Below are positions 1-7,618 of a stretch of DNA of 64,000 nucleotides, piece by piece. The DNA is taken from contig NZ_JAFKDE010000006.1 in NCBI RefSeq assembly GCF_017255295.1, positions 304,495-368,494 of the forward strand, given 5' to 3'. This DNA comes from Nitratireductor aquimarinus. GTDB lineage: Bacteria; Pseudomonadota; Alphaproteobacteria; Rhizobiales; Rhizobiaceae. How positions within the stretch are numbered: position 1 is the stretch's first letter; every line of letters starts with the position of its first letter. Made by a program: the position numbers and the translations under genes. The notes below the pieces were generated by a model. That model searched no databases, was not told the DNA's origin, and saw nothing but the letters and a program-made list of their open reading frames with translations.

Positions 1-46
1 GTTCATCGGTTACCCCCGGATCGGCCTTCGACAGAGAAGCGGCCAG

Positions 47-85
47 ACCGAAAACCGGATGACACTTTTCGCTCCGGTGCTCTGG
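47..85. repeat. Partial copy of dispersed palindromic repeat
   Basis: This stretch carries a diverged version of the core found at 32132-32236 and 37041-37143: a CGAAAACCGG block, then ACTTTTCG, then CCGGTGCTCTGG. It lies just upstream of the metallophosphoesterase gene. Similar short palindromic elements are widespread between genes in rhizobial genomes. The assignment rests on eye alignment of the three copies. Confidence 0.5.
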
Positions 86-125
86 CGGGCTGGTCAGCGC
101 GGTTTGCGTGTTCTACACACGAAAC

Positions 126-1046
126 ATGTTTCGCCTTGCGCATTTTTCCGACATCCATCTGGGGCCTCTCCCCGCTGTTACCTATCGTGAGCTCGCTTCC
201 AAGCGCATCACCGGCTACATCAACTGGCGGCGCAACCGAAGGCTCAATCTCGACCACGGCCTGATCGACCGCATCACCGACGACATGCTCGAAGCCGCGC
301 CCGACCACATTGCGCTTACGGGCGATCTGGTCAACCTCGCGCTCGACAAGGAAATCGAGATGGCGCGGCTCTGGCTGGAGAGCCTCGGACCTGCGGACAG
401 GGTCTCGGTGGTGCCGGGCAATCATGACGCCTATGTGCCGGGCGCGCTTGCGCGCTGCTGCCGCGCCTGGGCCGCCTACATGACCGGCGACGACGGGACA
501 CCCCCAAAAGGCAAAGACGCGTTCCCCTATCTGCGGGTGCGCGACCAGGTCGCCATCATCGGCGTTTCCTCGGCTCGCGCAACCGCGCCCTTCATGGCGT
601 CGGGCCATTTCTCGAAGGCGCAGGCCAAGCGGCTGGCGAAGATGCTCGACGCCACCCGGGAGGCCGGGCTGTTCCGGGTCGTGATGATCCATCATCCCCC
701 CGTGCGTGGCGCGACCAATGCGAGCAAGCGCCTTTACGGCATCGGCCGGTTCCAGAAACTGATCCGCAAGCATGGCGCGGAACTCATTCTGCACGGCCAC
801 ACACACAAGCCGACCGTCCACCGCATCGACGGGCCAAGCGGAGCTTCCGTGCCGGTCGTCGGCGTCGCTGCAGCCGGCCAGTCCCATGGCAGCGCCAAAC
901 CGCCCGGTCACTACAATCTCTTCGAAATCGACGGAAAGCCGGGCGCGTGGGAGATCCGCTTTTCCCGCCGCGGCGTGACCGATGGCAATGGCACGATAGG
1001 CGAGGTTTCGGGCGCGCTCCTTACCGGAGACGCGCAGGCCGGCTGA
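126..1046 (+). CDS. Metallophosphoesterase (calcineurin-like phosphodiesterase)
   Basis: A 306-residue calcineurin-like metallophosphoesterase, a fold that binds two metal ions and cleaves phosphoesters; the substrate is unknown. The metal-binding motifs are in order: DIHLG near residues 9-13, GDLVNLA near 67, GNHDAY near 98-103, an HHPP motif near 190, and HGHTH near 225. I prefer the ATG at 126 because the family usually starts just before the first motif (FRLAHFSDIH); a GTG at 108 would add six residues. No signal peptide is seen, so it is probably cytoplasmic. It ends 4 bp before a convergent small membrane gene. Confidence 0.85.
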   Translation: MFRLAHFSDIHLGPLPAVTYRELASKRITGYINWRRNRRLNLDHGLIDRITDDMLEAAPDHIALTGDLVNLALDKEIEMARLWLESLGPADRVSVVPGNHDAYVPGALARCCRAWAAYMTGDDGTPPKGKDAFPYLRVRDQVAIIGVSSARATAPFMASGHFSKAQAKRLAKMLDATREAGLFRVVMIHHPPVRGATNASKRLYGIGRFQKLIRKHGAELILHGHTHKPTVHRIDGPSGASVPVVGVAAAGQSHGSAKPPGHYNLFEIDGKPGAWEIRFSRRGVTDGNGTIGEVSGALLTGDAQAG

Positions 1047-1049
1047 GGA

Positions 1050-1265
1050 TCAGGAGGCGCGCACGCACCGCCATGCAGCAATGCCAAGGCCGAATGTGCC
1101 GCTCGCCGCGCCAAGGGCCACGGACAGGGAACCGAGCGCAATCAGCGCAAACGGCTCATGCAGAAAACCTTCGGCATCAACACTGCTGCCAATCCAATTG
1201 GCTGCAAACAGACAAGCGCCACCGGCCACAACCAGAAAAACGGCGCAAAAGAACAGAAACTTCAT
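1050..1265 (-). CDS. Small two-helix membrane protein (DUF3955-like)
   Basis: A 71-residue protein with two hydrophobic segments (about residues 3-24 and 42-64) joined by a short polar loop; it should be an inner-membrane protein with both helices spanning. Size and layout recall the DUF3955 family, but this is from appearance only. The start was set at the ATG at 1265; a TTG at 1280 is in frame. It is convergent with the metallophosphoesterase and downstream of the CtrA-box gene on the same strand. No function can be inferred. Confidence 0.5.
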   Translation of the reverse strand: MKFLFFCAVFLVVAGGACLFAANWIGSSVDAEGFLHEPFALIALGSLSVALGAASGTFGLGIAAWRCVRAS

Positions 1266-1337
1266 CAAAATCGCTCGCAAACAGGTCCCTTCATCACGCA
1301 GGAAACCACATAAAGCGGGCGAGACTTTGATTTCTCC

Positions 1338-1949
1338 TCAGAAGCGGGAGAGGAGCGCATCCAGTTCGGGGAAGCGGTCCCACATGGCGACGACAACCGT
1401 GGCGACACCGACAATGCCGCCCAGGATGACGAAGGCAACCCCGCTGAAGAAGCTGCTCCAGGCGCTCCTGTAGGGCGTGGGAGCAACAGTTTCCTGCTCC
1501 TGTGTATCGCCGCGCGGCAGCGGCTCCACATCACCTTCCACGGCCCGCTGACGCTCCACGAGCCGCTCGGCAATGTAGCGCGTTACCTGATTGGCGACGG
1601 GAGCGATCTCCGCGCTTTCGGCAAGCACCACGCGGCCAAGACGTGTATCGCGGACAAACCGATAAGTGCGGCGGTCACGGCCCATCGCCACATGGGCAAC
1701 GGCATCGATCCATAACCGGGGCTGCTCACCGGAAGAGATGGCGAAATCGAAGGTCGGATCGTCCGCCGGAACGTCGTCGAAAACGGGCTGGAGTTCCTGC
1801 GCCAGAAGCTCAAGCCGCGTGCGGCTCGCCTCACGCATCTCCACGACCACATCCGCCCTGTCGGCAGCCGCATTCTTCATCTCGCGCATTGCATCGGAAA
1901 GCCTGCGCACATTGGTAACCGAAACTGCGGACTGACCAGCCTCACTCAT
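1338..1949 (-). CDS. Membrane-anchored protein of unknown function, probable CtrA target
   Basis: A 203-residue protein with a helical N-terminal region (about 1-60), a mixed middle domain and one transmembrane helix near the C-terminus (AWSSFFSGVAFVILGGIVG, then VATVVVAMW), leaving a short polar tail. I do not recognise the family. The ATG at 1949 is chosen because AGGAG lies 8 nt upstream. About 29 bp upstream is a perfect TTAA-N7-TTAAC sequence (1978-1993), the consensus for the alphaproteobacterial cell-cycle regulator CtrA, so expression is probably cell-cycle controlled. The C-terminal anchor suggests a role at the inner membrane, but that is inference. Confidence 0.7.
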   Translation of the reverse strand: MSEAGQSAVSVTNVRRLSDAMREMKNAAADRADVVVEMREASRTRLELLAQELQPVFDDVPADDPTFDFAISSGEQPRLWIDAVAHVAMGRDRRTYRFVRDTRLGRVVLAESAEIAPVANQVTRYIAERLVERQRAVEGDVEPLPRGDTQEQETVAPTPYRSAWSSFFSGVAFVILGGIVGVATVVVAMWDRFPELDALLSRF

Positions 1950-1977
1950 GGGCGGTACTCCTGACGACAAGGAAGCG

Positions 1978-1993
1978 TTAACCCATCGTTAAC
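1978..1993 (-). promoter_or_regulatory. CtrA-binding box
   Basis: On the minus strand the sequence reads GTTAA-CGATGGG-TTAA, a perfect match to TTAA-N7-TTAA(C). It sits about 29 bp upstream of the start codon at 1949. The ctrA gene itself is in this window at 38484-39179. Confidence 0.65.
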
Positions 1994-2093
1994 ATGGCTA
2001 AAACAGAAAATCATCACGTTTTGTTCCGCTCCTGAAAGCGGCGTAAACAAAACGATTTTAAGGAAAACACGAGGGGAAAGCCGAATATCCGGA

Positions 2094-2870
2094 TCAGACT
2101 GCGCCAGTGCTTTCAGCGATGATGCGCGCAATCTCGAACGGTGCCTCCTCCGGCAGCATGTGGCCAAGCCCCGGCAACCGATGCACGATGAAGCTCTCCG
2201 GCAACCCGTCCGCCTGATGCGGCGGCAGCACCGCATCGCGCGAACCCCACGCCACGTGAACGGGCATGGCAAGCGCCTCCAGCATGGCGCGCGGGAAGGC
2301 TCCCTGCTCCCCATTGCGCACGATGAGAGAACTGATCTCGATGAGCTTCTCACGTTGCCCCGGAACAGAATTGAGTTCAACCGCAGCGTCCACGACGCCG
2401 CTCTCAACCTGCGCCTGCGCTCCGAACATTGCCTGAACGGCAGAAGCGATCTCATCGTCGGTGCGAGCATGGGCGCGCGCCGCCATCAGATCGCCGGCAA
2501 TCCCGGAACCAAAGCCACCCGGTGCAATCAGCGCCAGCGAGGCGACGGACCGGGGCGCAAGATGAGCGGCGAGCACTGCAACCGCACCGCCGAAGGAGTG
2601 TCCGGCCAGGTGATATCGGGCAATGCCCCGCGCAGCGAGATCGTCGACAACCATCTGCGCCACGGACTTGGCCTTGCCCGCGCCCGGCAGGTCAAGGGAA
2701 CGGGCGTGGCCCGGCAGATCATAAGCGATGATGCGAAGGCCCTTGGGAAGCGCGTTGGGCAGCGCCTTGCGCACGCCCTCCCAGACCCGGTGGCTGCCGG
2801 CAAAGCCATGCAGCAGAACGAGGGCGCATTCGCCCTCGCCCGTATCGTCAGCGTAAAGCGCGCCCGTCAA
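2094..2870 (-). CDS. Alpha/beta-fold hydrolase
   Basis: A 258-residue alpha/beta hydrolase. The oxyanion loop LLHGFAGS is near residues 19-26, the nucleophile elbow GHSFGG places the catalytic serine at about 92, and a C-terminal GLGHMLPEE supplies the histidine. Substrate unknown; the family includes esterases and C-C hydrolases. It starts at TTG inside the overlap TTGA with the leuA stop codon, so translation is probably coupled to leuA. This coupling may place it under leucine attenuation, although no leucine-related role is known to me. Confidence 0.8.
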   Translation of the reverse strand: MTGALYADDTGEGECALVLLHGFAGSHRVWEGVRKALPNALPKGLRIIAYDLPGHARSLDLPGAGKAKSVAQMVVDDLAARGIARYHLAGHSFGGAVAVLAAHLAPRSVASLALIAPGGFGSGIAGDLMAARAHARTDDEIASAVQAMFGAQAQVESGVVDAAVELNSVPGQREKLIEISSLIVRNGEQGAFPRAMLEALAMPVHVAWGSRDAVLPPHQADGLPESFIVHRLPGLGHMLPEEAPFEIARIIAESTGAV

Positions 2871-4606
2871 CCGATGATCCGGTTGGCCGCCGAAACCACC
2901 GCTTCGAGCGATGCCGCGACGATGTTGGTGTTCACGCCCACGCCAAACAGTTTGCCGCCCGGATGCTGGACTTCCATGTAGCAGATGGCCGCCGCATTGG
3001 AGCCCTGTTGCATGGAATGCTCGGAATAGTCGATGACCGACATGTCCACGCCGAGATGCTTGGAGAGCGCGTCGATGAAACCATCGACCGGGCCGGTGCC
3101 CACGCCCTTGATCACGGTTTCCTTGCCGCCATCGGTGATCGTCGCCTCGACAATGCGCTGTCCCTTGACCGAAGTGTCCGGGAAGGTCTGGTGATCGACA
3201 AATTTGATGCGCGCGTCCGGCTGATCGACATAGAGCTCCATGAAGCGCTCATAGATCTGCTTGACCGGCAGTTCCTTGCCTTCACGGTCGGTAATGTCCT
3301 GAATGTCGCCACGGAACTCGACCTGCAGATTGCGCGGCAGGTTCAGGCCGTAATCGGCCTGCAGAACATAGGCGATGCCGCCCTTGCCCGACTGCGAGTT
3401 GATGCGGATGATCGCCTCGTAGGAGCGGCCAACATCCTGCGGATCGATGGGCAGGTAAGGCACTTCCCACAGCGGCTTGTTGGCCGTCTTGATGGCCTTC
3501 ATGCCCTTGTTGATCGCGTCCTGATGCGAGCCGGAGAAGGCGGTGTAGACCAACTCGCCGACATAGGGGTGACGTTCGGGAATGACCAGCTGGTTGCAGT
3601 ATTCGTAGACATCCTTCATGCGGTTGATGTCCGTGCAGTCCAGCTCGGGATCGACGCCCTGCGTGTACATGTTCAGCGCCAGCGTCACGACATCCACATT
3701 GCCGGTGCGCTCGCCATTGCCGAACAGCGTGCCCTCGACGCGATCCGCGCCGGCCATCAGGCCCAGCTCCGTGGCTGCAATGCCCGTGCCACGGTCATTG
3801 TGCGGGTGCAGCGAAATCAGCAGGCTGTCGCGCCGGTCGAGATTGCGGCACATCCATTCGATCTGGTCGGCATAGATGTTCGGCGTCGACATTTCGACGG
3901 TCGACGGCAGATTGACGATCAGCTTGTTGTCGGGCGTCGGATCAATGATCTCGATGACAGCGTTACAGATCTCCAGAGCCACATCCAGCTCGGTGCCGGT
4001 AAAGCTCTCCGGCGAATACTGGAAGCGGTATCCACCGCCGGCCTTGGCGGCCATGTCCATGACCATCTTGGCGGCGTCCGTGGCGATCTGCTTGATGCCG
4101 GCAACATCCTTGCCGAACACGACACGGCGCTGCAACTCACTGGTGGAGTTGTAGAAATGGACGATCGGGTGCTTCGCGCCCTGCAACGCCTCGAAGGTGC
4201 GCGTGATCAGTTCGGGACGGCACTGCACCAGCACCTGCAGCGAAACATCGTCCGGCACGCCGGCTTCCTCGATGCACCAGCGGGCGAAGTCGAAATCGGT
4301 CTGCGAGGCGGATGGAAAGCCCACCTCGATTTCCTTGAAGCCCATGTCCACCAGCAGCTTGAACATGCGCGCCTTGCGGTCATGCCCCATCGGGTCGACC
4401 AGGGCCTGATTGCCGTCACGCAGATCGACGGAGCACCAGATCGGAGCCTTCTCAATGCGCCTGGAGGGCCAGGTGCGGTCTGCGAGGTCGATCTGCGGAT
4501 AGGGCTGATATTTTATCGAAGCATCCGCCATGCCCTTGCGGCCCTGTGCGGTTGCTTCACCCTGTACTCGGTTTTCTGCCATGTCAGTCATTGTATGCGC
4601 GTCCAT
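2867..4606 (-). CDS. leuA: 2-isopropylmalate synthase
   Basis: Catalyses condensation of acetyl-CoA with 2-oxoisovalerate, the first committed step of leucine synthesis. The 579-residue protein is the long form (about 560-580 residues): the catalytic TIM barrel with DLRDGNQALVDPM near residue 60 and a metal-binding HPHNDRGTG further on, then a C-terminal regulatory domain for leucine feedback. The ATG at 4606 has GGGAG about 8 nt upstream; a GTG at 4624 is in frame. Upstream lie a leucine-rich leader peptide (4724-4843) and mutually exclusive hairpins, indicating attenuation. The stop overlaps the start of the hydrolase gene. Confidence 0.95.
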   Translation of the reverse strand: MDAHTMTDMAENRVQGEATAQGRKGMADASIKYQPYPQIDLADRTWPSRRIEKAPIWCSVDLRDGNQALVDPMGHDRKARMFKLLVDMGFKEIEVGFPSASQTDFDFARWCIEEAGVPDDVSLQVLVQCRPELITRTFEALQGAKHPIVHFYNSTSELQRRVVFGKDVAGIKQIATDAAKMVMDMAAKAGGGYRFQYSPESFTGTELDVALEICNAVIEIIDPTPDNKLIVNLPSTVEMSTPNIYADQIEWMCRNLDRRDSLLISLHPHNDRGTGIAATELGLMAGADRVEGTLFGNGERTGNVDVVTLALNMYTQGVDPELDCTDINRMKDVYEYCNQLVIPERHPYVGELVYTAFSGSHQDAINKGMKAIKTANKPLWEVPYLPIDPQDVGRSYEAIIRINSQSGKGGIAYVLQADYGLNLPRNLQVEFRGDIQDITDREGKELPVKQIYERFMELYVDQPDARIKFVDHQTFPDTSVKGQRIVEATITDGGKETVIKGVGTGPVDGFIDALSKHLGVDMSVIDYSEHSMQQGSNAAAICYMEVQHPGGKLFGVGVNTNIVAASLEAVVSAANRIIG

Positions 4607-4697
4607 TCCATTTTCTCCCGGCACCGGTTGCGTGCGCTCGGCACGGCGGGCCTGTCAACAACAAATCGCGGTTTTGGAGAAAGAGCTGATGCCAGGC

Positions 4698-4743
4698 GGC
4701 GACATCGATCGCCGGGCGCTCCTTCAACGGACCCGGCGATCGC
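4698..4743 (-). promoter_or_regulatory. leuA attenuator hairpins
   Basis: Two alternative RNA stems share one segment. A perfect 11-bp inverted repeat pairs 4733-4743 with 4707-4717 (CCCGGCGATCG and its complement), with the leader-peptide stop codon in the loop. Segment 4710-4715 can instead pair with 4698-4703 to give a shorter hairpin nearer leuA. This is the geometry expected for ribosome-controlled attenuation. No long U-run follows the second stem, so the terminator itself is not certain. Confidence 0.6.
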
Positions 4744-4843
4744 CGATAAGGCCAAGAAGAAGGAGGCTGGAAAATAGCGCGCGAACGGTCTCGCCGACGA
4801 AAGCGGCGCGACTGGACAAGGTATCTGTCTGACGCGTGATCAT
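4724..4843 (-). CDS. Leucine leader peptide (attenuator)
   Basis: A 39-residue peptide whose C-terminal part reads SSLLLLGLIGDRRVR: four consecutive leucine codons (CTC CTT CTT CTT), then glycine and a fifth leucine. Ribosomes starved of leucyl-tRNA would stall here and free segment 4707-4717 from the 11-bp stem. It ends 117 bp before leuA. Leader peptides of this kind are known in front of leuA in proteobacteria. No ribosome binding site is visible; a promoter-like sequence 7 nt upstream suggests a leaderless transcript. Confidence 0.7.
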   Translation of the reverse strand: MITRQTDTLSSRAAFVGETVRALFSSLLLLGLIGDRRVR

Positions 4844-4850
4844 GGGAGCT

Positions 4851-4879
4851 TCATTAAACGACGCCGGCGCGGCTTGCAA
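4851..4879 (-). promoter_or_regulatory. Putative promoter of leucine leader and leuA
   Basis: On the minus strand: TTGCAA, a 17-bp spacer, then TAATGA, which ends 7 nt before the leader ATG. Transcription would start at or next to that ATG. The -10 element overlaps the stop codon of the upstream HxlR gene. Confidence 0.4.
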
Positions 4880-5408
4880 GTGCGGTGGACGCCTTGCGCG
4901 CCAGCACCTCTTCATAAGCCGCCTGCAAACGCATGCGCACCCCCGGTTCGCCGGCATTTTGCGCGGAAGCCAAGCCCAGGTGCGTTTCGCGCAATTCCTC
5001 CATGAACGCATCCCAAAGCGATGGCCCGCCTTCCGCCAAAAGCTTCGCGCGGATCGACAGCTCCTCGCTCACCGGCAGCCATTTGCTGCCCCATGCGCCA
5101 ATCATGGCGAAGACCGGAACCAGTTCGATGCCCTTCTCGGTCAGGCTGTAAATCGACTTCTGCTTGTGGCTCGGATCATCCGCCTTCGAGACAAGGCCCT
5201 CCGCCAGAAGCCTGCGCAGCCTGTCGGCGAGAATGTTGGAGGCAATCCCCTCCTCCGAACCGGTCAGCAGCTCGCGGAAATGACGGCGGTCGCCGAACAT
5301 CATGTCGCGCACCACGATCAGGCTCCATTTGTCACCCAGCACCTCAAGCGTGAGGTTGATGGGGCAGCCCGAGCGATGCGGTGCGGCGGTCTTCCGGGTC
5401 TCGTTCAA
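4854..5408 (-). CDS. HxlR-family transcriptional regulator
   Basis: A 184-residue winged-helix regulator. The HxlR signature runs from CPINLTLEVLGDKWSLIVVRD (a conserved N-terminal Cys and the GDKW motif) through the HFRELL, EGIASNILADRL recognition region and the wing ending YSLTEKG. The chosen start is the TTG at 5408, with GGAGG 6 nt upstream; a TTG at 5471 lacks a binding site. It faces the divergent DUF899 / serine-hydrolase pair, which is the likely target. A GCAAC-CA-GTTGC element at 5458-5469 is a candidate operator. Confidence 0.8.
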   Translation of the reverse strand: MNETRKTAAPHRSGCPINLTLEVLGDKWSLIVVRDMMFGDRRHFRELLTGSEEGIASNILADRLRRLLAEGLVSKADDPSHKQKSIYSLTEKGIELVPVFAMIGAWGSKWLPVSEELSIRAKLLAEGGPSLWDAFMEELRETHLGLASAQNAGEPGVRMRLQAAYEEVLARKASTALASRAGVV

Positions 5409-5457
5409 TCTGCGCCTCCAGAATCTGATTGCAAGATGCCACCGGGTTGACTCATTC

Positions 5458-5469
5458 GCAACCAGTTGC
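5458..5469. promoter_or_regulatory. Candidate HxlR operator
   Basis: An inverted repeat GCAAC-CA-GTTGC lies in the 228-bp divergent region between the HxlR regulator and the DUF899 gene. HxlR proteins bind inverted repeats as dimers. No binding site is proven. Confidence 0.25.
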
Positions 5470-5636
5470 AAAACTTAATCAGTATTTGAGCATCGAGAGG
5501 GATTGGCAGCCCGGAGGAAAATCGCCCGGATTTTCTGCCACCGCATGTCGGATCGGAGGAACCCGTCTGCGTCTTATCCCTGACCGCGAGCGCGATACCG
5601 CGCTCGAACATGCAAGGAAGCGAGGAGGAAACCACA

Positions 5637-6305
5637 ATGACCGCCCCAGAAATCGCATCCCGGGAAGACTGGCAGAAAGCGCGCGCAGCGCTGCTTGAAA
5701 AGGAAAAGGCGCTCACCCGCGCCCATGATGCCCTGGCTGCCGAGCGGCGTCGCCTGCCATGGCTCCGTGTCGATAAGGACTATGCCTTCAAAAGCCCGGA
5801 AGGCACGCTGACGCTCAACGATCTCTTCGAGGGACGCCGCCAACTGATCGTCTATCACCACATGCTCAGGCCGGCTGATCCTTCGCCATGCGCCGGCTGC
5901 TGCATGTTCGTCGACAATCTCGGCCACGCCGCCCATCTGAACGCCCGTGACACGACACTGGCGCTGGTCTCCAGCGCTCCAGTTGGCGAGATCGAAGCCT
6001 TTCGCAGGCGCATGGGCTGGCCGCAGCGCTGGTATTCCGTGGAAGACTCGACCTTCAACGAGGATTTCGGCGTTACCGGCGGCTTCGGGCTCAACGTCTT
6101 CATCCACGAAGGCGACACGGTGTTTCACACCTATTTCACCAGTGGGCGCGGTGTCGAGGCGCTGGGCAGCAACTGGACATTTCTCGACCTCACGCCCCTC
6201 GGACGTCAGGAAAGCTGGGAAGACGCGCCCGAAGGCATCTCCCAGACGGCACCCTATCAATGGTGGCGGCTGCACGATGAATATGATGCGGAGACGACGA
6301 GATGA
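5637..6305 (+). CDS. DUF899 thioredoxin-like protein
   Basis: A 222-residue DUF899 protein, a thioredoxin-fold family often found beside stress regulators; its reaction is not established. Family hallmarks are the N-terminal helical segment (EKALTRAHDALAAERRRLPW), the YHHML motif and a cysteine-containing stretch CAGCCMFVDNLGH, plus the C-terminal QWWRLHDEYD. The ATG at 5637 has GAGGAGG about 8 nt upstream. It overlaps the next gene by ATGA, so the two are translationally coupled. HxlR-DUF899 neighbours suggest induction by an aromatic or redox signal, which is inference. Confidence 0.85.
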   Translation: MTAPEIASREDWQKARAALLEKEKALTRAHDALAAERRRLPWLRVDKDYAFKSPEGTLTLNDLFEGRRQLIVYHHMLRPADPSPCAGCCMFVDNLGHAAHLNARDTTLALVSSAPVGEIEAFRRRMGWPQRWYSVEDSTFNEDFGVTGGFGLNVFIHEGDTVFHTYFTSGRGVEALGSNWTFLDLTPLGRQESWEDAPEGISQTAPYQWWRLHDEYDAETTR

Positions 6306-7606
6306 CCGAAGCCCCCTCGCTTTCCCGCCGCCGGCTGATGACCGGCGGTGCGGCACTGGCCTTTTCTTCCGCCATCAGCAACAGGGCGACCGCCATGAAC
6401 ACGCTTTCCCCAAAGGCACTGGAAACGCTGAAAGACACCATGGAAGCGCATGTCGCCGAAGGCCGCATGGCCGGCGCGACATGGCTGATCCATCACGATG
6501 GTGTGGATCATGTCGGCACTGCCGGCACGTTTGCACTGAACGGCAAAGGCGCACCCATGGCCCGCGACACGATCTTCCGCGTTGCCTCGATCACGAAGCC
6601 GGTCACGGCGGCGCTGGCGATGATGCTGGTGGAGGACGGCGTGCTGACGCTTGATGGTCCCGTCGATGACCTCTTGCCGGAGCTTGCCGACCGCCGGGTT
6701 CTGAAACGCCTTGATGGACCACTGGATGACACGGTTCCCGCAAACGGCCCCGTGACGCTGCGCCAGCTTTTGACCATGACCTTCGGGCTTGGCGCGATCA
6801 TGGTGTTTCCGGACGCATACCCGATCCAGAAAGCCATGCGCGAAGCCGGCATCGCGCCGAGCTGGGTGCTGCCGAAAATGTCGTCCGACGACTACATGGA
6901 GAAGCTGGGAGCCCTGCCGCTGGCAGCGCACCCCGGCGAGGATTTCTTCTACAACAACGGGCTCGATGTGGCCGGCATCCTGATCGAGCGCGCAACGGGG
7001 CAGCGGCTCGGCGCTGTCATGCGCGAGCGCCTGCTCGATCCGCTTGGCATGAAGGACACGGGTTTTCATGTCCCCGCAGAAAAGCAGGACCGGCTGCCGA
7101 ACCAGTATGGCCCGGATTTTACCATTGGAGGAGCGGAGCTTATCGTCTTCGGGCCGGAACAGGGCGTGGACTTCACCAATCCGCCGCCCATGGATTCCGG
7201 CGCAGGCGGTCTGGTGACGACGGTGGATGATTACGCCGCCTTCTGCCGCATGATGCTTCATGGCGGGACGCTGGACGGCAGACGCTATCTTAAGGCCGAC
7301 ACCGTGGCCGAAATGACGCGCGATCAACTGACGCCCGGGCAAAAGACGGCCCCGCACGCGACGATGTTCATGGATGAAGGCGGCGCAGGATGGGGGCTTG
7401 GCATGTCCGTCGGCCTAAGGAGAACGCGTCCCTGGCTCACACCGGGCAGTTTCGGCTGGAATGGCGGGTTCGGCACCACCGCCTATACCGATCCGCAGAA
7501 CGGGCTGGTGGGCGTATTCTTGAGCCAGAACATGATGACATCGCCCGAGCCACCCCGGACCTATATGGATTTCTGGACAAAGGCCCGTCAGGCCATTGCT
7601 GCCTGA
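6302..7606 (+). CDS. Serine hydrolase of the beta-lactamase family (class C-like), Tat-exported
   Basis: A 434-residue class-C-like serine hydrolase. It begins with a probable twin-arginine signal (SRRRLMTGGAALAFSSAIS, ending near ATA). The catalytic SITK is at residues 96-99 and the YNN motif at 217-219; a C-terminal GWNGGFGT loop stands where the KTG motif usually is. Such proteins are mostly esterases, peptidases or D-aminoacylases rather than resistance enzymes. It is coupled to the DUF899 gene by a 4-bp overlap and is probably controlled by the divergent HxlR regulator. The substrate is unknown. Confidence 0.85.
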   Translation: MTEAPSLSRRRLMTGGAALAFSSAISNRATAMNTLSPKALETLKDTMEAHVAEGRMAGATWLIHHDGVDHVGTAGTFALNGKGAPMARDTIFRVASITKPVTAALAMMLVEDGVLTLDGPVDDLLPELADRRVLKRLDGPLDDTVPANGPVTLRQLLTMTFGLGAIMVFPDAYPIQKAMREAGIAPSWVLPKMSSDDYMEKLGALPLAAHPGEDFFYNNGLDVAGILIERATGQRLGAVMRERLLDPLGMKDTGFHVPAEKQDRLPNQYGPDFTIGGAELIVFGPEQGVDFTNPPPMDSGAGGLVTTVDDYAAFCRMMLHGGTLDGRRYLKADTVAEMTRDQLTPGQKTAPHATMFMDEGGAGWGLGMSVGLRRTRPWLTPGSFGWNGGFGTTAYTDPQNGLVGVFLSQNMMTSPEPPRTYMDFWTKARQAIAA

Positions 7607-7618
7607 CGGTGCGGTGCC

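Noticed and set aside
3..911. Long open frame on the minus strand opposite the metallophosphoesterase
   Set aside because: It is antisense to a gene with all metal-binding motifs and has no recognisable domains; high-GC genomes give many such frames.
2963..4777. 604-residue plus-strand frame over leuA
   Set aside because: Antisense shadow of leuA, which has clear enzyme motifs.
6302..7606. Serine hydrolase as a true antibiotic-resistance beta-lactamase
   Set aside because: It has SxxK and YxN motifs but lacks a clear KTG box, and its neighbours are not resistance genes.
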